A stretch of 64,000 bases of DNA from Enterobacter cloacae complex sp. R_G8 (GTDB taxonomy: Bacteria; Pseudomonadota; Gammaproteobacteria; Enterobacterales; Enterobacteriaceae), in assembly GCF_024599795.1 (NCBI RefSeq), contig NZ_CP102246.1:3410001-3474000 (forward strand), read 5' to 3'. The translations under genes and the position numbers were made by a program. The notes beneath the pieces are model-generated. The model was given only the letters and a program-made list of their open reading frames with translations, searched no databases and was not told where the DNA came from. Positions within the stretch are counted from its first letter, which is position 1. Each line of letters begins with the position of its first letter. Of the stretch, positions 8,171 through 18,171 are shown piece by piece.

Positions 8171-9424
8171 TTACGCTTCCTCATGGCTTGATTCAGGCTC
8201 ACGATCCCACGATAAACGAGGGTCGAAGGTCATGGCCGCAAACATGGTCATAATTACAACCAATGCAAACATTAATGCCCCCATCGCGGGATAAATACTC
8301 ATCAATCCGCCCATCCGCACCAGTGCGGAGAGAACGGCAATAACAAACACGTCAATCATTGACCAGCGTCCCACAAACTCGACGACTTCATAAATCAGGT
8401 GCATGCGTTCGCTGTCGCGTTTGCCGTGCCCTTTTGCATCCCAACAGAGCCAGGCAATCGCGATCATTTTTAAGGTTGGCACCATAATACTGGCGATGAA
8501 AATCACGCCAGCCACAGGATAGGAACCTTCCCCCCACAGCAAAATCACCCCGGCGAGGATCGTCGAGGGCATTTTGTCGCCAAGCAAATCGGTGATCATA
8601 ATTGGCAATATATTCGCCGGGAGATACAGCATGACAGAGGTCACCAGCAGCGCCATCGTCCACTGCAGGCTGTTTTTACGTCGCACATGGCCTTTCGTCC
8701 CACAGCGCGGGCAGACGTCCAGATCGGCGGGCAACACCGCAGTACAGCAGGAGCAAGAGCGTAGCCCCTGACGGATCCCCGGTACGCCGACCTTAACCGT
8801 CTGAGCAAGCGCGGGGGCCGGAGCGATATCATCCCATGCCCAACGCCTGTCAACGCACTGGAATGCACGCAGTTGCAGTACGCAGTACAGACACCATGGG
8901 ATAAAGCTGCTGCCAATCCCCACGTCACCGTAGGCCATCAGCTTTACGAAGCTGACCAGAATACCCGCCAGAAAAATCTCGGCCATTCCCCAGCTTTTAA
9001 GCTGGAACAGGATACGCGCCAGTTTGATTTTCAGGGCTGCGGGCATTTTTACCCGGTTGACCAGCAAAAGGATGACCACCAGACAAAAGGCCGGGACGAT
9101 CTGCACAAACAGAAGGAAGAAGGTGCCGAGGCTGGCGTAATCTTCCGAGAACATGACGCCCGGGATCTCAAGTAAATCCACCTGGCTTGTGATCCCTCCC
9201 ACCTTCATATAGATGAAGGGGAAGAGATTGGAGAGCAGCAGCATGAATAACGCTGCCAGTGCATATGCAGTGGGACGCTGTCTTGGCGCATCCCACTCGG
9301 TTGTTAACGTTGCGCCACAACGCGGGCACAGGGCTTTATGTCCGTGACCAAGCTCTGGCAACGCCACGAGCATATCGCATTGCGAGCATAATATATGCCT
9401 GTCGGCATGGTGCTGGTCACACAT
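8171..9424 (-). CDS. pqiA: Inner-membrane protein PqiA
   Basis: PqiA is the inner-membrane component of the Pqi lipid-transport pathway; the operon is paraquat-inducible through SoxRS in E. coli. The 417-residue protein has two tandem halves, each with a zinc-ribbon-like Cys pair set (CSQCDML..CPRCG and CSCCTAVL..CPRCG) followed by about four membrane helices. The start is 13 bp after the uup stop, so any promoter must lie inside the end of uup; I did not identify a SoxS box. The length is the same as in E. coli. Confidence 0.95.
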   Translation of the reverse strand: MCDQHHADRHILCSQCDMLVALPELGHGHKALCPRCGATLTTEWDAPRQRPTAYALAALFMLLLSNLFPFIYMKVGGITSQVDLLEIPGVMFSEDYASLGTFFLLFVQIVPAFCLVVILLLVNRVKMPAALKIKLARILFQLKSWGMAEIFLAGILVSFVKLMAYGDVGIGSSFIPWCLYCVLQLRAFQCVDRRWAWDDIAPAPALAQTVKVGVPGIRQGLRSCSCCTAVLPADLDVCPRCGTKGHVRRKNSLQWTMALLVTSVMLYLPANILPIMITDLLGDKMPSTILAGVILLWGEGSYPVAGVIFIASIMVPTLKMIAIAWLCWDAKGHGKRDSERMHLIYEVVEFVGRWSMIDVFVIAVLSALVRMGGLMSIYPAMGALMFALVVIMTMFAAMTFDPRLSWDREPESSHEEA

Positions 9425-9437
9425 ATGTTATCCCTGT

Positions 9438-11345
9438 TTATGCGCCGTTTTTCAGAGACTCAAGGTACTCCCAGCGCTCAAATGCTTCTTCCAGAGCTTT
9501 TTCAGCCTCGGACAGTTCAGCCAATACTTTTTGAGTATAGTCGTGCGATTGTGTGAAGAATGACGCATCGGCAACCTGCGTTTGCAATGCCTCCAGTGCG
9601 GCCTCCAGCTCTTCAAGACGCTGAGGAAGCCCCTCCAGTTCGCGCTGCAGGTTATAGCTTAGTTTAGCCGAGGTTTTCTTGACAGTTTCTGCTTTTGTTA
9701 CAGCAGGTTCAGTGCTTGTTTTAGGCTTTGCCTGTTTTTGCGCCAGCGACTGTGCCTGCTGCCCTTTCGCGTCGTGATAGCCACCCACATATTGACCAAT
9801 CCGCCCTTCGCCTTCGAAGATCCAGCACTCGGTCACGGTGTTGTCAACGAACTGACGGTCGTGGCTCACCAGCATCACGGTGCCCTGATAACCATCGATC
9901 AGCTCTTCCAGCAGTTCGAGCGTTTCGACATCCAGGTCGTTGGTTGGTTCATCGAGAATCAACAGGTTGCTTGGTTTCAGGAATAACCGCGCCAGCAGAA
10001 GACGGTTTCGCTCACCGCCAGACAGCGCACGCACCGGGGTCATCGCCCGTTTAGGATGGAACAGGAAGTCCTGCAGATAGCCCAGCACATGGCGCGGCTT
10101 ACCGTTTACCATGACCTCTTGCTTACCTTCGGCCAGGTTATCCATCACCGTTCTGTCCGGATCCAGCTCCGCACGGTGCTGGTCAAAGTAAGCCACTTCC
10201 AGTTTGGTGCCGCAGTGAATTCGGCCGCTATCCGCCTGCAACTGACCCAGCATCAGCTTCAGCAGCGTGGTTTTACCGCAGCCATTCGGACCAATCAGGG
10301 CAATTTTGTCTCCGCGCTGGACCTGGGCGGAGAAGTCTTTCACCAGCACTTTGCCATCAACCTGATAGTTGACGTTTTCCATCTCGAAGACGATCTTGCC
10401 TGAACGGGAAGCCTCTTCCACCTGCATTTTGGCGCTGCCCATCACTTCGCGACGTTCGCTGCGTTCACGACGCATCGCTTTCAGGGCGCGAACGCGGCCT
10501 TCGTTGCGGGTACGGCGGGCTTTGATCCCCTGACGGATCCACACCTCTTCCTGGGCCAGTTTGCGGTCGAACTCGGCGTTTTGCAGCTCTTCCACGCGCA
10601 GGTTTTCTTCTTTTTCCAGCAGATAGGTATCGTAATCGCCGGGATAGGTGACCAGCTTGCCACGATCGAGATCGACAATCCGCGTCGCCATGTTGCGAAT
10701 GAAGGAACGGTCGTGAGAGATGAAGATGATGGTGCCGCTGAAGGTTTTCAGGAACCCTTCAAGCCAGTCGATCGCTTCAATGTCCAGGTGGTTCGTCGGT
10801 TCATCCAGCAGCAGCACCTTCGGCCCGCTGACCAGCGCGCGGCCCAGTGCCGCCTTACGCAACCAGCCCCCTGAAAGCGCAGACAGCTCCATGTCCGGCT
10901 CCAGGCCGAGCTGAGCCAGCACCTCGTTAATACGGTTCTCCAGCTGCCACAGGCCGTGGTGATCGAGCATCTCCTGGACTTTTGCCAGTTCGTTAAGGTT
11001 CTTGTCGCTCGGGTCCGTCATCACCAGATGAGAGATCTCGTGATAGCGCTTCAGGTATTCAGCCTGCTCCGAGATACCTTCCGCAACGAAATCGTACACG
11101 CTGCCGGTGACATGACGCGGCGGATCCTGCTGAAGACGGGAAACAATCAGATCCTGCTCGTAGACAATACGCCCGTCATCCAGACCCTGCTCACGGTTGA
11201 GGATTTTCATCAGCGTGGATTTACCCGCACCATTGCGGCCCACCAGACAGACGCGTTCGTTGTCTTCGATGTGCAGTTCAGCATTATCGAGAAGCGGTGA
11301 GTCGCTGAAGGAGAGCCACGCACCGTGCATACTAATTAAAGACAT
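9438..11345 (-). CDS. uup: ABC-F ATPase Uup
   Basis: Uup is a soluble ABC-F protein linked to ribosome function and to suppression of transposon precise excision. The 635-residue protein has two ABC cassettes: Walker A at residues 36-43 (GRNGAGKS) and again GPNGCGKT in the second half, signatures LSGGWLRKAALGRAL and LSGGERNRLLLARLF, and Walker B motifs LLLDEPTNHLD and LILDEPTNDLD. The last 80 residues form the Uup-type coiled coil reported to bind DNA. It has no membrane segment. It lies 12 bp after rlmKL and 13 bp before pqiA, so the three loci may be partly co-transcribed. Confidence 0.96.
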   Translation of the reverse strand: MSLISMHGAWLSFSDSPLLDNAELHIEDNERVCLVGRNGAGKSTLMKILNREQGLDDGRIVYEQDLIVSRLQQDPPRHVTGSVYDFVAEGISEQAEYLKRYHEISHLVMTDPSDKNLNELAKVQEMLDHHGLWQLENRINEVLAQLGLEPDMELSALSGGWLRKAALGRALVSGPKVLLLDEPTNHLDIEAIDWLEGFLKTFSGTIIFISHDRSFIRNMATRIVDLDRGKLVTYPGDYDTYLLEKEENLRVEELQNAEFDRKLAQEEVWIRQGIKARRTRNEGRVRALKAMRRERSERREVMGSAKMQVEEASRSGKIVFEMENVNYQVDGKVLVKDFSAQVQRGDKIALIGPNGCGKTTLLKLMLGQLQADSGRIHCGTKLEVAYFDQHRAELDPDRTVMDNLAEGKQEVMVNGKPRHVLGYLQDFLFHPKRAMTPVRALSGGERNRLLLARLFLKPSNLLILDEPTNDLDVETLELLEELIDGYQGTVMLVSHDRQFVDNTVTECWIFEGEGRIGQYVGGYHDAKGQQAQSLAQKQAKPKTSTEPAVTKAETVKKTSAKLSYNLQRELEGLPQRLEELEAALEALQTQVADASFFTQSHDYTQKVLAELSEAEKALEEAFERWEYLESLKNGA

Positions 11346-11357
11346 TTATTTTTCCTT

Positions 11358-13466
11358 TCAGGCCGCGGTGATAAGCCAGCAGTTATGGATCTGACGGTTA
11401 CGGGCAAAGTCCTGAGACAGCGTTTTTTGGCTGATTTCTTGTGCTTTCAGTCCCAGCGCGGCCAGGCCGTCGTGATCCATGCGGAAACCGCGTTTGTTGT
11501 TCGAGAACATAATCGTGCCGCCTTTACGCAGGAGGCGCTTCAGGTCGGTCATCAGGCGCAGGTGATCGCGTTGAACATCAAAGCTATCTTCCATACGCTT
11601 GGAGTTGGAGAATGTTGGTGGATCGATGAAGATCAGATCAAACTGTTCATCGGTGTCACGCAGCCAGCCCAGGACATCAGCCTGCATCAGACGATGCTGG
11701 CGTCCGGTCAGGCCGTTGAGACGCAGGTTGCGCTCCGCCCACTCCAGATAGGTACGCGACATATCCACCGTGGTGGTGCTGCGCGCGCCGCCCAAGCCCG
11801 CGTGCACGCTGGCGCTGCCGGTGTAAGAGAACAGGTTAAGGAAGTCCTTACCTTTGCTCATCTGGCCCAGCATACGACGGGCAATGCGGTGGTCGAGGAA
11901 CAGCCCGGTATCGAGGTAATCCGTCAGGTTAACCCACAGGCGAGCGTTGTATTCGCCCACTTCGATAAAGTCGCCCTTCTCCCCCATCTTCTGATACTGG
12001 TTTTTCCCTTTCTGACGCTCGCGGGTTTTCAGCACCAGCTTGTTTGGCGCAATGCCAAGCACGGCAATGGTCGCAGCAATGACGTCCAGCATGCGCTGGC
12101 GCGCTTTTTGCGCATCAATGGTCTTTGGTGGAGCATATTCCTGAATCACCACCCAGTCGGCATAGCGGTCAACCGCCACGTTGTATTCCGGGAGGTCAGC
12201 GTCATACAGGCGATAGCATTCAATGCCTTCCTGTTTAGCCCATTTTTCAAATTTCTTCAGGTTCTTGCGCAGACGGTTGGCGTAATCTTCCGCCACACCC
12301 GACGGTTTACTGTCCGCCGCTTTCTCCGCCAGATGGTAGTTTTTCTGCACGCAATCCAGCGGGCCATTCTTCGCTTTAAACTGGCGATCTGCGCGCAGCT
12401 GCAGGCAGCTCAGCAGTTCTGGTGAAGCGCTAAACAGGGAGAGATTCCAGCCGCCAAAGTAGTCTTTCATATTACGGCCCAGCAGGCTGTGCAGCGCAAT
12501 CAGCGCCGGTTCGCTGTCCAGACGTTCACCGTATGGCGGGTTGCTAATAACCGTACCGTACGGGCCTTTCGGCAGCGGGTTGGTCAGGTTCGCGACATCT
12601 TTCACATCAAAGGTCACCAGCTCACCGATACCCGCGCGACGGGCATTGCTGCGCGCACGTTCAATCACGCGCGGGTCGCTGTCAGAGCCATAGAAATGGG
12701 AGGTGTACTCGGCCAGACCTTTACGCGCACGGGCCTGTGCTTCAGCTTTGATCTCTTTCCAGAGGGCTTCATCGTGCTGCGCCCAGCCGCTAAAGCCCCA
12801 GTGGCCACGATGCAGGCCGGGAGCGCGGTCAGTCGCCAGCATGGCGGCTTCAATCAGCAGCGTGCCGGATCCACACATGGGGTCGAGCAGTGGCGTTCCC
12901 GGCTGCCAGCCGGAGCGCATCACGATGGCGGCGGCCAGGGTTTCTTTGATGGGCGCCATACCGGTGCGATCGCGGTAGCCACGCAGATGCAGACCCGCCC
13001 CGCTCAGATCCAGAGAGATACTGGCGGTATCGCCATTGAGCCAGACGTTAATGCGCAGATCCGGGTTTTCACGATCGACGTTTGGTCGTTCTTTATTTTT
13101 ACGCGTAAAACAGTCCACGATGGCGTCTTTCACACGCAGCGCGCCGTACTGGCTGTTGCGGATCTCATCGTTTACGCCGTTAAAATGCACCGCAAAGGTG
13201 GCATCTGGCGTGAAGATCTCTGTCCAGTCGATCATCTGTACGCCGGTATAGAGGTCAAGATCGCTGTAGACCTTGCACTCTTTCATCGGCAGCATGATGC
13301 GCGACGCCAGACGGCTCCACATCAGGCTCTGGTAAATAAGCCGTGTGTCGCCCTCAAAATGGACACCACCCTGAACCACCTGGCACTCTTGCGCGCCCAG
13401 GGTTTCCAGTTCAGTTTTTAACAGCTCTTCCAGCCCACGGGCCGTACTGGCAAACAGAGAATTCAT
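11358..13466 (-). CDS. rlmL: Bifunctional 23S rRNA methyltransferase RlmKL
   Basis: This fused enzyme makes m2G2445 (N-terminal RlmL half) and m7G2069 (C-terminal RlmK half) in 23S rRNA. The 702-residue protein has an N-terminal THUMP domain, then [14 protein letters not shown] and SNPPYGERL of the first methyltransferase, then [15 protein letters not shown] and [11 protein letters not shown] of the second. Length equals E. coli. It is divergent from ycbX, and its likely -10 TATAAT is at 13500-13505 on the minus strand. Confidence 0.97.
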   Translation of the reverse strand: MNSLFASTARGLEELLKTELETLGAQECQVVQGGVHFEGDTRLIYQSLMWSRLASRIMLPMKECKVYSDLDLYTGVQMIDWTEIFTPDATFAVHFNGVNDEIRNSQYGALRVKDAIVDCFTRKNKERPNVDRENPDLRINVWLNGDTASISLDLSGAGLHLRGYRDRTGMAPIKETLAAAIVMRSGWQPGTPLLDPMCGSGTLLIEAAMLATDRAPGLHRGHWGFSGWAQHDEALWKEIKAEAQARARKGLAEYTSHFYGSDSDPRVIERARSNARRAGIGELVTFDVKDVANLTNPLPKGPYGTVISNPPYGERLDSEPALIALHSLLGRNMKDYFGGWNLSLFSASPELLSCLQLRADRQFKAKNGPLDCVQKNYHLAEKAADSKPSGVAEDYANRLRKNLKKFEKWAKQEGIECYRLYDADLPEYNVAVDRYADWVVIQEYAPPKTIDAQKARQRMLDVIAATIAVLGIAPNKLVLKTRERQKGKNQYQKMGEKGDFIEVGEYNARLWVNLTDYLDTGLFLDHRIARRMLGQMSKGKDFLNLFSYTGSASVHAGLGGARSTTTVDMSRTYLEWAERNLRLNGLTGRQHRLMQADVLGWLRDTDEQFDLIFIDPPTFSNSKRMEDSFDVQRDHLRLMTDLKRLLRKGGTIMFSNNKRGFRMDHDGLAALGLKAQEISQKTLSQDFARNRQIHNCWLITAA

Positions 13467-13499
13467 ATCGTCACTTTTACTCTAAGAAAATTGTCGCGC

Positions 13500-13528
13500 A
13501 TTATAGCTAATATGACGTGTATGTCATA
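13500..13528 (-). promoter_or_regulatory. rlmKL promoter overlapping an 18-bp palindrome
   Basis: On the minus strand ATGACA (plus 13522-13527) and TATAAT (plus 13500-13505) are 16 bp apart and lie about 35 bp before the rlmKL start. The -35 is embedded in the perfect inverted repeat TATGAC-N6-GTCATA (13511-13528). Whether a regulator binds it is unknown. Confidence 0.6.
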
Positions 13529-13566
13529 AAGTTGAAGGCTTATTTTCATTCGAGGGACTGTGCACA

Positions 13567-14676
13567 GTGGCGACGTTATCCAGGCTTTTTATTCATCCGG
13601 TGAAATCCATGCGCGGTATCGGCGTTTCTCACGCGCTGGCTGACATAAGCGGATTTGCCTTCGATCGTATTTTTATGGTCACCGAGCCTGACGGTACATT
13701 CATTACCGCACGCCAGTTCCCGCAGATGGTTCGCTTTACGCCTTCACCGCTTCACGACGGTCTGCACCTCACCGCGCCGGATGACTCCAGTGTAGTGATT
13801 CGCTTTGCTGATTTTGCGCCTGTCGATGCGCCAACGGAAGTGTGGGGCAATCATTTTACCGCTCGCATTGCCCCGGACGAAATTAACCGCTGGCTGAGCG
13901 GCTTCTTCTCCCGCGAGGTACAGCTGCGCTGGGTGGGTCCGGCGCTGACACGACGCGTCAAGCGCCACGAAGCGGTTCCCCTTTCGTTCGCCGATGGCTT
14001 TCCGTTCCTGTTAACCAACGAAGCGTCACTGCGTGACCTGCAGCGCCGCTGTAAGGCCAGCGTGCAGATGGAGCAATTTCGACCGAATCTGGTGGTGACC
14101 GGCACTGAAGCCTGGGAAGAAGACACCTGGAAAGTGATCCGCATCGGCAGCGTGATTTTTGATGTCGTGAAGCCGTGCAGCCGCTGTATCTTCACAACCG
14201 TGAGCCCGGAGAAAGGCCAGAAACACCCTTCCGGCGAGCCGCTGAAAACCCTGCAGTCGTTCCGCACTGCGCAGGACAATGGCGATGTGGATTTCGGCCA
14301 GAATCTTATTCCACGCTCCAGCGGGGTCATCCGCGTGGGCGACGAGGTGGAAATTCTCGCCCGTGGGCCAGCACGCGTATACGGCGCAGGTCAGGAAGAA
14401 GAGTTTGTCGACGTTGAGATGCAAACCAGTTCGGCGGTGGATATTCACTGGCAGGGCCGCGTTATTCGGGGAAACAATCAGCAGGTTTTACTTGAGCAAC
14501 TGGAGCAAGCCGGGATCCGCATCCCGTATTCCTGTCGGGCGGGTATCTGTGGATGCTGTCGTATCAAGCTGGTCGGGGGCGAAGTGAGTGCGCTGAAGAA
14601 ATCAGCAATGGGTGATGACGGGACGATCCTGTGCTGCAGCTGTATTCCTAAAACGTCAGTACAGCTGGAAGCTTAA
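13567..14676 (+). CDS. ycbX: MOSC-domain 2Fe-2S protein YcbX
   Basis: YcbX is a molybdenum-cofactor enzyme that detoxifies N-hydroxylated bases such as 6-N-hydroxylaminopurine. The 369-residue protein has an N-terminal MOSC barrel, a MOSC domain with the conserved [11 protein letters not shown], and a C-terminal ferredoxin-like domain whose cysteines follow the CX4CX2C pattern in [11 protein letters not shown] plus a later Cys in LCCSCIP. It starts with GTG, supported by the conserved N-terminus [17 protein letters not shown]. The 3' end overlaps zapC by 4 bp in a tail-to-tail arrangement. Confidence 0.95.
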   Translation: MATLSRLFIHPVKSMRGIGVSHALADISGFAFDRIFMVTEPDGTFITARQFPQMVRFTPSPLHDGLHLTAPDDSSVVIRFADFAPVDAPTEVWGNHFTARIAPDEINRWLSGFFSREVQLRWVGPALTRRVKRHEAVPLSFADGFPFLLTNEASLRDLQRRCKASVQMEQFRPNLVVTGTEAWEEDTWKVIRIGSVIFDVVKPCSRCIFTTVSPEKGQKHPSGEPLKTLQSFRTAQDNGDVDFGQNLIPRSSGVIRVGDEVEILARGPARVYGAGQEEEFVDVEMQTSSAVDIHWQGRVIRGNNQQVLLEQLEQAGIRIPYSCRAGICGCCRIKLVGGEVSALKKSAMGDDGTILCCSCIPKTSVQLEA

Positions 14677-15215
14677 ACCGCCTGTTCCAGGCTGAACGAA
14701 TCTACGCGAAGCTGCGGTTTCAGCCTGTCATTCATCACTTTAATAGCATCCCCGAGCTGCATCGTCCGCCCGGCAATGGTCACGCCGGGCTGGGCCAGCA
14801 GACAAAGCGCAGCATTTTCGCCAGGTTCCACTACCAGCAAACTCACCTCTTCTGCGGTATCGCTCAGATTGACGCTGGCCGCGTCGCCCGTGGCTGGCGT
14901 CCAGTTCATGTCGTGCGGCAGAAAATGCCAGCTTTTTGGCATTTGCGGTTTCAGGAAACGAATCGCCACCAGCGCGTTTAATACCAGTTCGGCACGCTGT
15001 TCTTTTGAGAGCTGCAGGTCACGGCATTTCTCTTCAAAAGAGAAATAAAGCGCAGCGTCGTCGACACAAAAACCAGACGGGGAGAAAGCGTCCGGGGTTA
15101 ACATGCGACGGGCAAAACGAGAGCGGAACAACATACCATTGGCTAAATCGAGCATCATACGGTCATGCTCGTCACAAAAATACCAGCGCCAGTTATCGTC
15201 AGGTTTAATTCGCAT
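14673..15215 (-). CDS. zapC: Z-ring stabilising protein ZapC
   Basis: ZapC is a small cytoplasmic FtsZ-binding protein that promotes protofilament bundling at the division site. The 180-residue product ([21 protein letters not shown]) matches E. coli ZapC in length and sequence, including the N-terminal pocket segment [11 protein letters not shown]. It is convergent with ycbX, with a 4-bp overlap, and downstream of pyrD on the same strand behind the pyrD terminator. Confidence 0.95.
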   Translation of the reverse strand: MRIKPDDNWRWYFCDEHDRMMLDLANGMLFRSRFARRMLTPDAFSPSGFCVDDAALYFSFEEKCRDLQLSKEQRAELVLNALVAIRFLKPQMPKSWHFLPHDMNWTPATGDAASVNLSDTAEEVSLLVVEPGENAALCLLAQPGVTIAGRTMQLGDAIKVMNDRLKPQLRVDSFSLEQAV

Positions 15216-15322
15216 GTTTCTCTCCCGTCCCCAAACGTCCTGTACTAAAAATGTCCTGATTGTCGCTTCGTTTATAACACCATTAATAAAAGACTATAAT
15301 GTCTAAATAAGCAACAGTGACG

Positions 15323-15363
15323 GAATATAAAACAACCAGGGCTGGAAATAAAGCCCTGGTTGT
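15323..15363 (-). terminator. pyrD terminator
   Basis: A perfect 12-bp inverted repeat ACAACCAGGGCT / AGCCCTGGTTGT with a 7-8 nt loop lies 18 bp past the pyrD stop. The minus-strand product continues with TTTTATATT. Confidence 0.9.
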
Positions 15364-15380
15364 CTGATTAAGAGAAAAGA

Positions 15381-16391
15381 TTAGATATGAGTAACGATTT
15401 CTTTAATCAGTGGCGGTCCTTTAAAAATAAAGCCGGAATAGATTTGCACCAGTGAGGCTCCCGCAGCCATCTTCTCGCGCGCAGCAATCACCGAATCGAT
15501 ACCACCGACACCGATAATGGGTAGACGACCTTTTAATTCGGCGGAGAGTGCGCGAATAATTTCCGTACTTTTTAATTGTACCGGACGTCCACTTAACCCA
15601 CCCGCTTCGTCACAGTTTTTCATTCCCTGAACGAGGGAGCGATCGAGCGTCGTATTGGTTGCAATCACACCATCAATATTATGACGAACTAAACTGTCGG
15701 CAACCTGGATCAATTCTTCAGCAGAAAGATCCGGTGCGATCTTAACCGCCACCGGGACATATTTATGGTGGATCGCCTGCAGTGCATTTTGTTTATTTTT
15801 AATGGCGCTCAGAAGATCGTCCAGCGCTTCACCATATTGCAGAGAACGTAGCCCCGGGGTATTCGGCGATGAAATATTCACGGCGATATAACCGGCATAG
15901 GCGTAGACTTTATCCATACAAATCAGATAGTCATCTTTACCCTGCTCAACCGGCGTGTCTTTATTTTTGCCAATATTGATGCCTAATACGCCATCGAAAT
16001 GAGCTTTTTTGACGTTCTCTACCAGATGATCCACGCCGAGGTTATTAAAGCCCATGCGGTTGATCAGCCCCTCGGCTTCAACCAGGCGGAACAGACGCGG
16101 CTTATCATTACCTGGCTGCGGACGCGGCGTGACGGTACCGATTTCGATGGAACCAAAGCCCATCGCGCCCAGGGCATCAATGCACTCGCCATTTTTATCC
16201 AGACCGGCCGCCAGACCCAGCGGGTTTTTAAAGGTCAGACCCATGCACTGCACAGGTTTTTCCGGCACATTCTGACGCACCAGTGCGGCCAGCGGCGTAC
16301 CCGTAATACGGCGTAACTGCTGGAATGTAAATTCATGAGCGCGCTCAGGGTCGAGCTGGAAAAGGGCTTTACGAACGAAGGGGTAGTACAT
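15381..16391 (-). CDS. pyrD: Dihydroorotate dehydrogenase (quinone)
   Basis: PyrD oxidises dihydroorotate to orotate at the inner membrane and passes electrons to quinone, the fourth step of pyrimidine synthesis. The 336-residue class 2 enzyme has the membrane-associating N-terminal helices ([20 protein letters not shown]), the FMN barrel, and [10 protein letters not shown] with the catalytic Ser (E. coli Ser175). Start at 16391 is chosen because it gives the E. coli length and follows AGGAG; a further upstream in-frame ATG overlaps the regulatory hairpin. Control appears to be by PurR and by CTP-sensitive start-site choice (see leader). Confidence 0.97.
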   Translation of the reverse strand: MYYPFVRKALFQLDPERAHEFTFQQLRRITGTPLAALVRQNVPEKPVQCMGLTFKNPLGLAAGLDKNGECIDALGAMGFGSIEIGTVTPRPQPGNDKPRLFRLVEAEGLINRMGFNNLGVDHLVENVKKAHFDGVLGINIGKNKDTPVEQGKDDYLICMDKVYAYAGYIAVNISSPNTPGLRSLQYGEALDDLLSAIKNKQNALQAIHHKYVPVAVKIAPDLSAEELIQVADSLVRHNIDGVIATNTTLDRSLVQGMKNCDEAGGLSGRPVQLKSTEIIRALSAELKGRLPIIGVGGIDSVIAAREKMAAGASLVQIYSGFIFKGPPLIKEIVTHI

Positions 16392-16405
16392 GAACTCTCC
16401 TGGAT

Positions 16406-16435
16406 TCCCGGTGTGCAAACCGGGAGGGGATTATG
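16406..16435 (-). promoter_or_regulatory. pyrD leader: -10 box and translation-control hairpin
   Basis: On the minus strand the -10 CATAAT (plus 16430-16435) is followed by CCCCTCCCGG and then a TCCCGG/CCGGGA hairpin (16406-16411 with 16420-16425) just before the AGGAG ribosome site. This reproduces the E. coli pyrD arrangement, where CTP level decides whether transcripts start at C and form a hairpin that blocks translation, or start downstream at G and do not. Confidence 0.75.
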
Positions 16436-16487
16436 TGCGATCCTGCCCGGAAAGGGAATTGACCTGTGGCAAAAAAATGGACGTAAA

Positions 16488-16503
16488 ACGCAAACGTTTA
16501 CCT
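16488..16503. promoter_or_regulatory. PurR box
   Basis: ACGCAAACGTTTACCT matches the PurR consensus ANGCAANCGNTTNCNT at every fixed position. It lies upstream of the pyrD promoter, a known PurR target in E. coli, so purine excess would repress pyrD. Confidence 0.88.
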
Positions 16504-16640
16504 GTCAGTACACTTGTTATGCACTTTTTCGCATTTTAATTGCAGATAAATCATTTAGTGGAATAACCGCGCAGTGTCACACTCCAGAAAATTGTTATGA
16601 ATGTTAGATAAAAGCAAACAATTAGTTATAAGGAGCACAC

Positions 16641-17216
16641 ATGCGCGTCATCACCCTGGCCGGAAGTCCACGATTCCCTTCTCGTTCCAGCGCCCTGCTG
16701 GAATATGCCCGCGAAAAGCTCAATGCGCTGGATGTGGAAGTGTGCCACTGGAACCTGCACAACTTTGAGCCTGAGGATCTGCTCTACGCCCGCTTTGACA
16801 GCCCGGCACTGAAAACCCTGACTGAACAACTCAAAAGTGCTGACGGGCTTATCGTGGCGACGCCGATTTATAAAGCCTCATTTTCAGGCGCACTGAAAAC
16901 GTTGCTCGATCTGCTGCCTGAACGTGCACTTGACGGCAAAGTGGTGTTGCCGCTGGCAACGGGCGGCACGGTTGCTCATTTACTGGCGGTGGATTACGCC
17001 CTGAAGCCGGTACTGAACGCGTTGAAGGCGCAGGAGATCCTGCACGGCGTTTTCGCCGATGACTCGCAGGTGATCGATTACCAGCATAAACCTCATGTCA
17101 CACCGAACCTGCAAACCCGCCTCGACAGCGCACTGGAAACGTTCTGGCATGCCCTGCACCGTCGCGATATTCAGGCCCCTGCGTTTGGACAGCCACAAGG
17201 AGTCGCGCATGTTTAA
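16641..17216 (+). CDS. ssuE: NADPH-dependent FMN reductase SsuE
   Basis: SsuE supplies reduced flavin to the alkanesulfonate monooxygenase SsuD. The 191-residue flavodoxin-like protein starts MRVITLAGSPRFPSRSS, which carries the GSPR FMN-phosphate loop, and has ATPIYKASFSG in the flavin-binding region. AAGGAG precedes the ATG. It is the first gene of ssuEADCB and is divergent from pyrD. In E. coli the operon is activated by Cbl when sulfate is scarce; I could not place a Cbl site in the 249-bp gap. Confidence 0.95.
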   Translation: MRVITLAGSPRFPSRSSALLEYAREKLNALDVEVCHWNLHNFEPEDLLYARFDSPALKTLTEQLKSADGLIVATPIYKASFSGALKTLLDLLPERALDGKVVLPLATGGTVAHLLAVDYALKPVLNALKAQEILHGVFADDSQVIDYQHKPHVTPNLQTRLDSALETFWHALHRRDIQAPAFGQPQGVAHV

Positions 17217-18171
17217 AACACTGAGTCGAATTAGCCTGGCTGGTCTGCTGGCACTCTCGTCACTGGCCCATGCAGCAGAGACGGCACCTGACAGTTTGCG
17301 CATTGGTTACCAGAAAGGCAGCGTCAGCATGGTGCTGGCCAAAAGCCACCAGCTTCTGGAAAAACGCTTCCCACAGACCAAATTCTCCTGGGTGGAGTTT
17401 CCTGCCGGCCCCCAGATGCTGGAGGCATTGAACGTCGGCAGCATCGATTTAGGCAGTACCGGCGATATTCCACCGATCTTTGCACAGGCGGCCGGGGCGG
17501 ATCTGGTCTACGTCGGCGTTGAACCCCCGAAACCCAAAGCGGAGGTGATTCTGGTGCCTGAAAACAGCGCCATAAAAAATGTGGCCGAACTTAAGGGTCA
17601 CAAAGTCGCGTTCCAGAAAGGTTCCAGCTCGCACAACCTGCTGCTCCGCGCCCTGCAGGAGGCCGGGCTAAAGTTCACCGATATTCAGCCCGTCTATCTG
17701 ACTCCGGCTGATGCACGCGCCGCCTTCCAGCAAGGCAATGTTGACGCGTGGGCCATCTGGGATCCTTACTACTCCGCGGCATTATTGCAGGGTGGCGTGC
17801 GGGTGTTAAAAGATGGCACCACACTGAAACAAACCGGTTCGTTCTACCTCGCTGCCCGTCCATATGCCGAGAAAAACGGTGCCTTTGTTCAGGAGGTCCT
17901 GAATACCTTTACCGAGGCCGATACCCTGACGCAAAGCCAGCGACCGGAGAGCATCACCCTGCTGGCGAAAACCATGGGCTTACCGGAGGCGGTGATCGCC
18001 AGCTATCTCAACCACCGTCCACCCACCACCATCACCCCGGTGGACGCGCATGTCGCAGCCCTGCAGCAACAGACTGCTGACCTCTTTTATCAAAACCGCT
18101 TAGTTCCAAAACAGGTGAACATTCGCGAACGCATCTGGCAGCCCACAGCCAAAGAAGGAGCCAAATCATGA
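17209..18171 (+). CDS. ssuA: Aliphatic sulfonate-binding protein SsuA
   Basis: SsuA is the periplasmic receptor that delivers alkanesulfonates to SsuBC. The 320-residue precursor starts with a Sec signal peptide ([22 protein letters not shown], cleavage near residue 22) followed by a substrate-binding fold ([31 protein letters not shown]). The start is chosen for the signal peptide and the AAGGAG at 17196-17201. It overlaps the end of ssuE by 8 bp and the start of ssuD by 4 bp, consistent with tight operon coupling. Confidence 0.95.
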   Translation: MFKTLSRISLAGLLALSSLAHAAETAPDSLRIGYQKGSVSMVLAKSHQLLEKRFPQTKFSWVEFPAGPQMLEALNVGSIDLGSTGDIPPIFAQAAGADLVYVGVEPPKPKAEVILVPENSAIKNVAELKGHKVAFQKGSSSHNLLLRALQEAGLKFTDIQPVYLTPADARAAFQQGNVDAWAIWDPYYSAALLQGGVRVLKDGTTLKQTGSFYLAARPYAEKNGAFVQEVLNTFTEADTLTQSQRPESITLLAKTMGLPEAVIASYLNHRPPTTITPVDAHVAALQQQTADLFYQNRLVPKQVNIRERIWQPTAKEGAKS

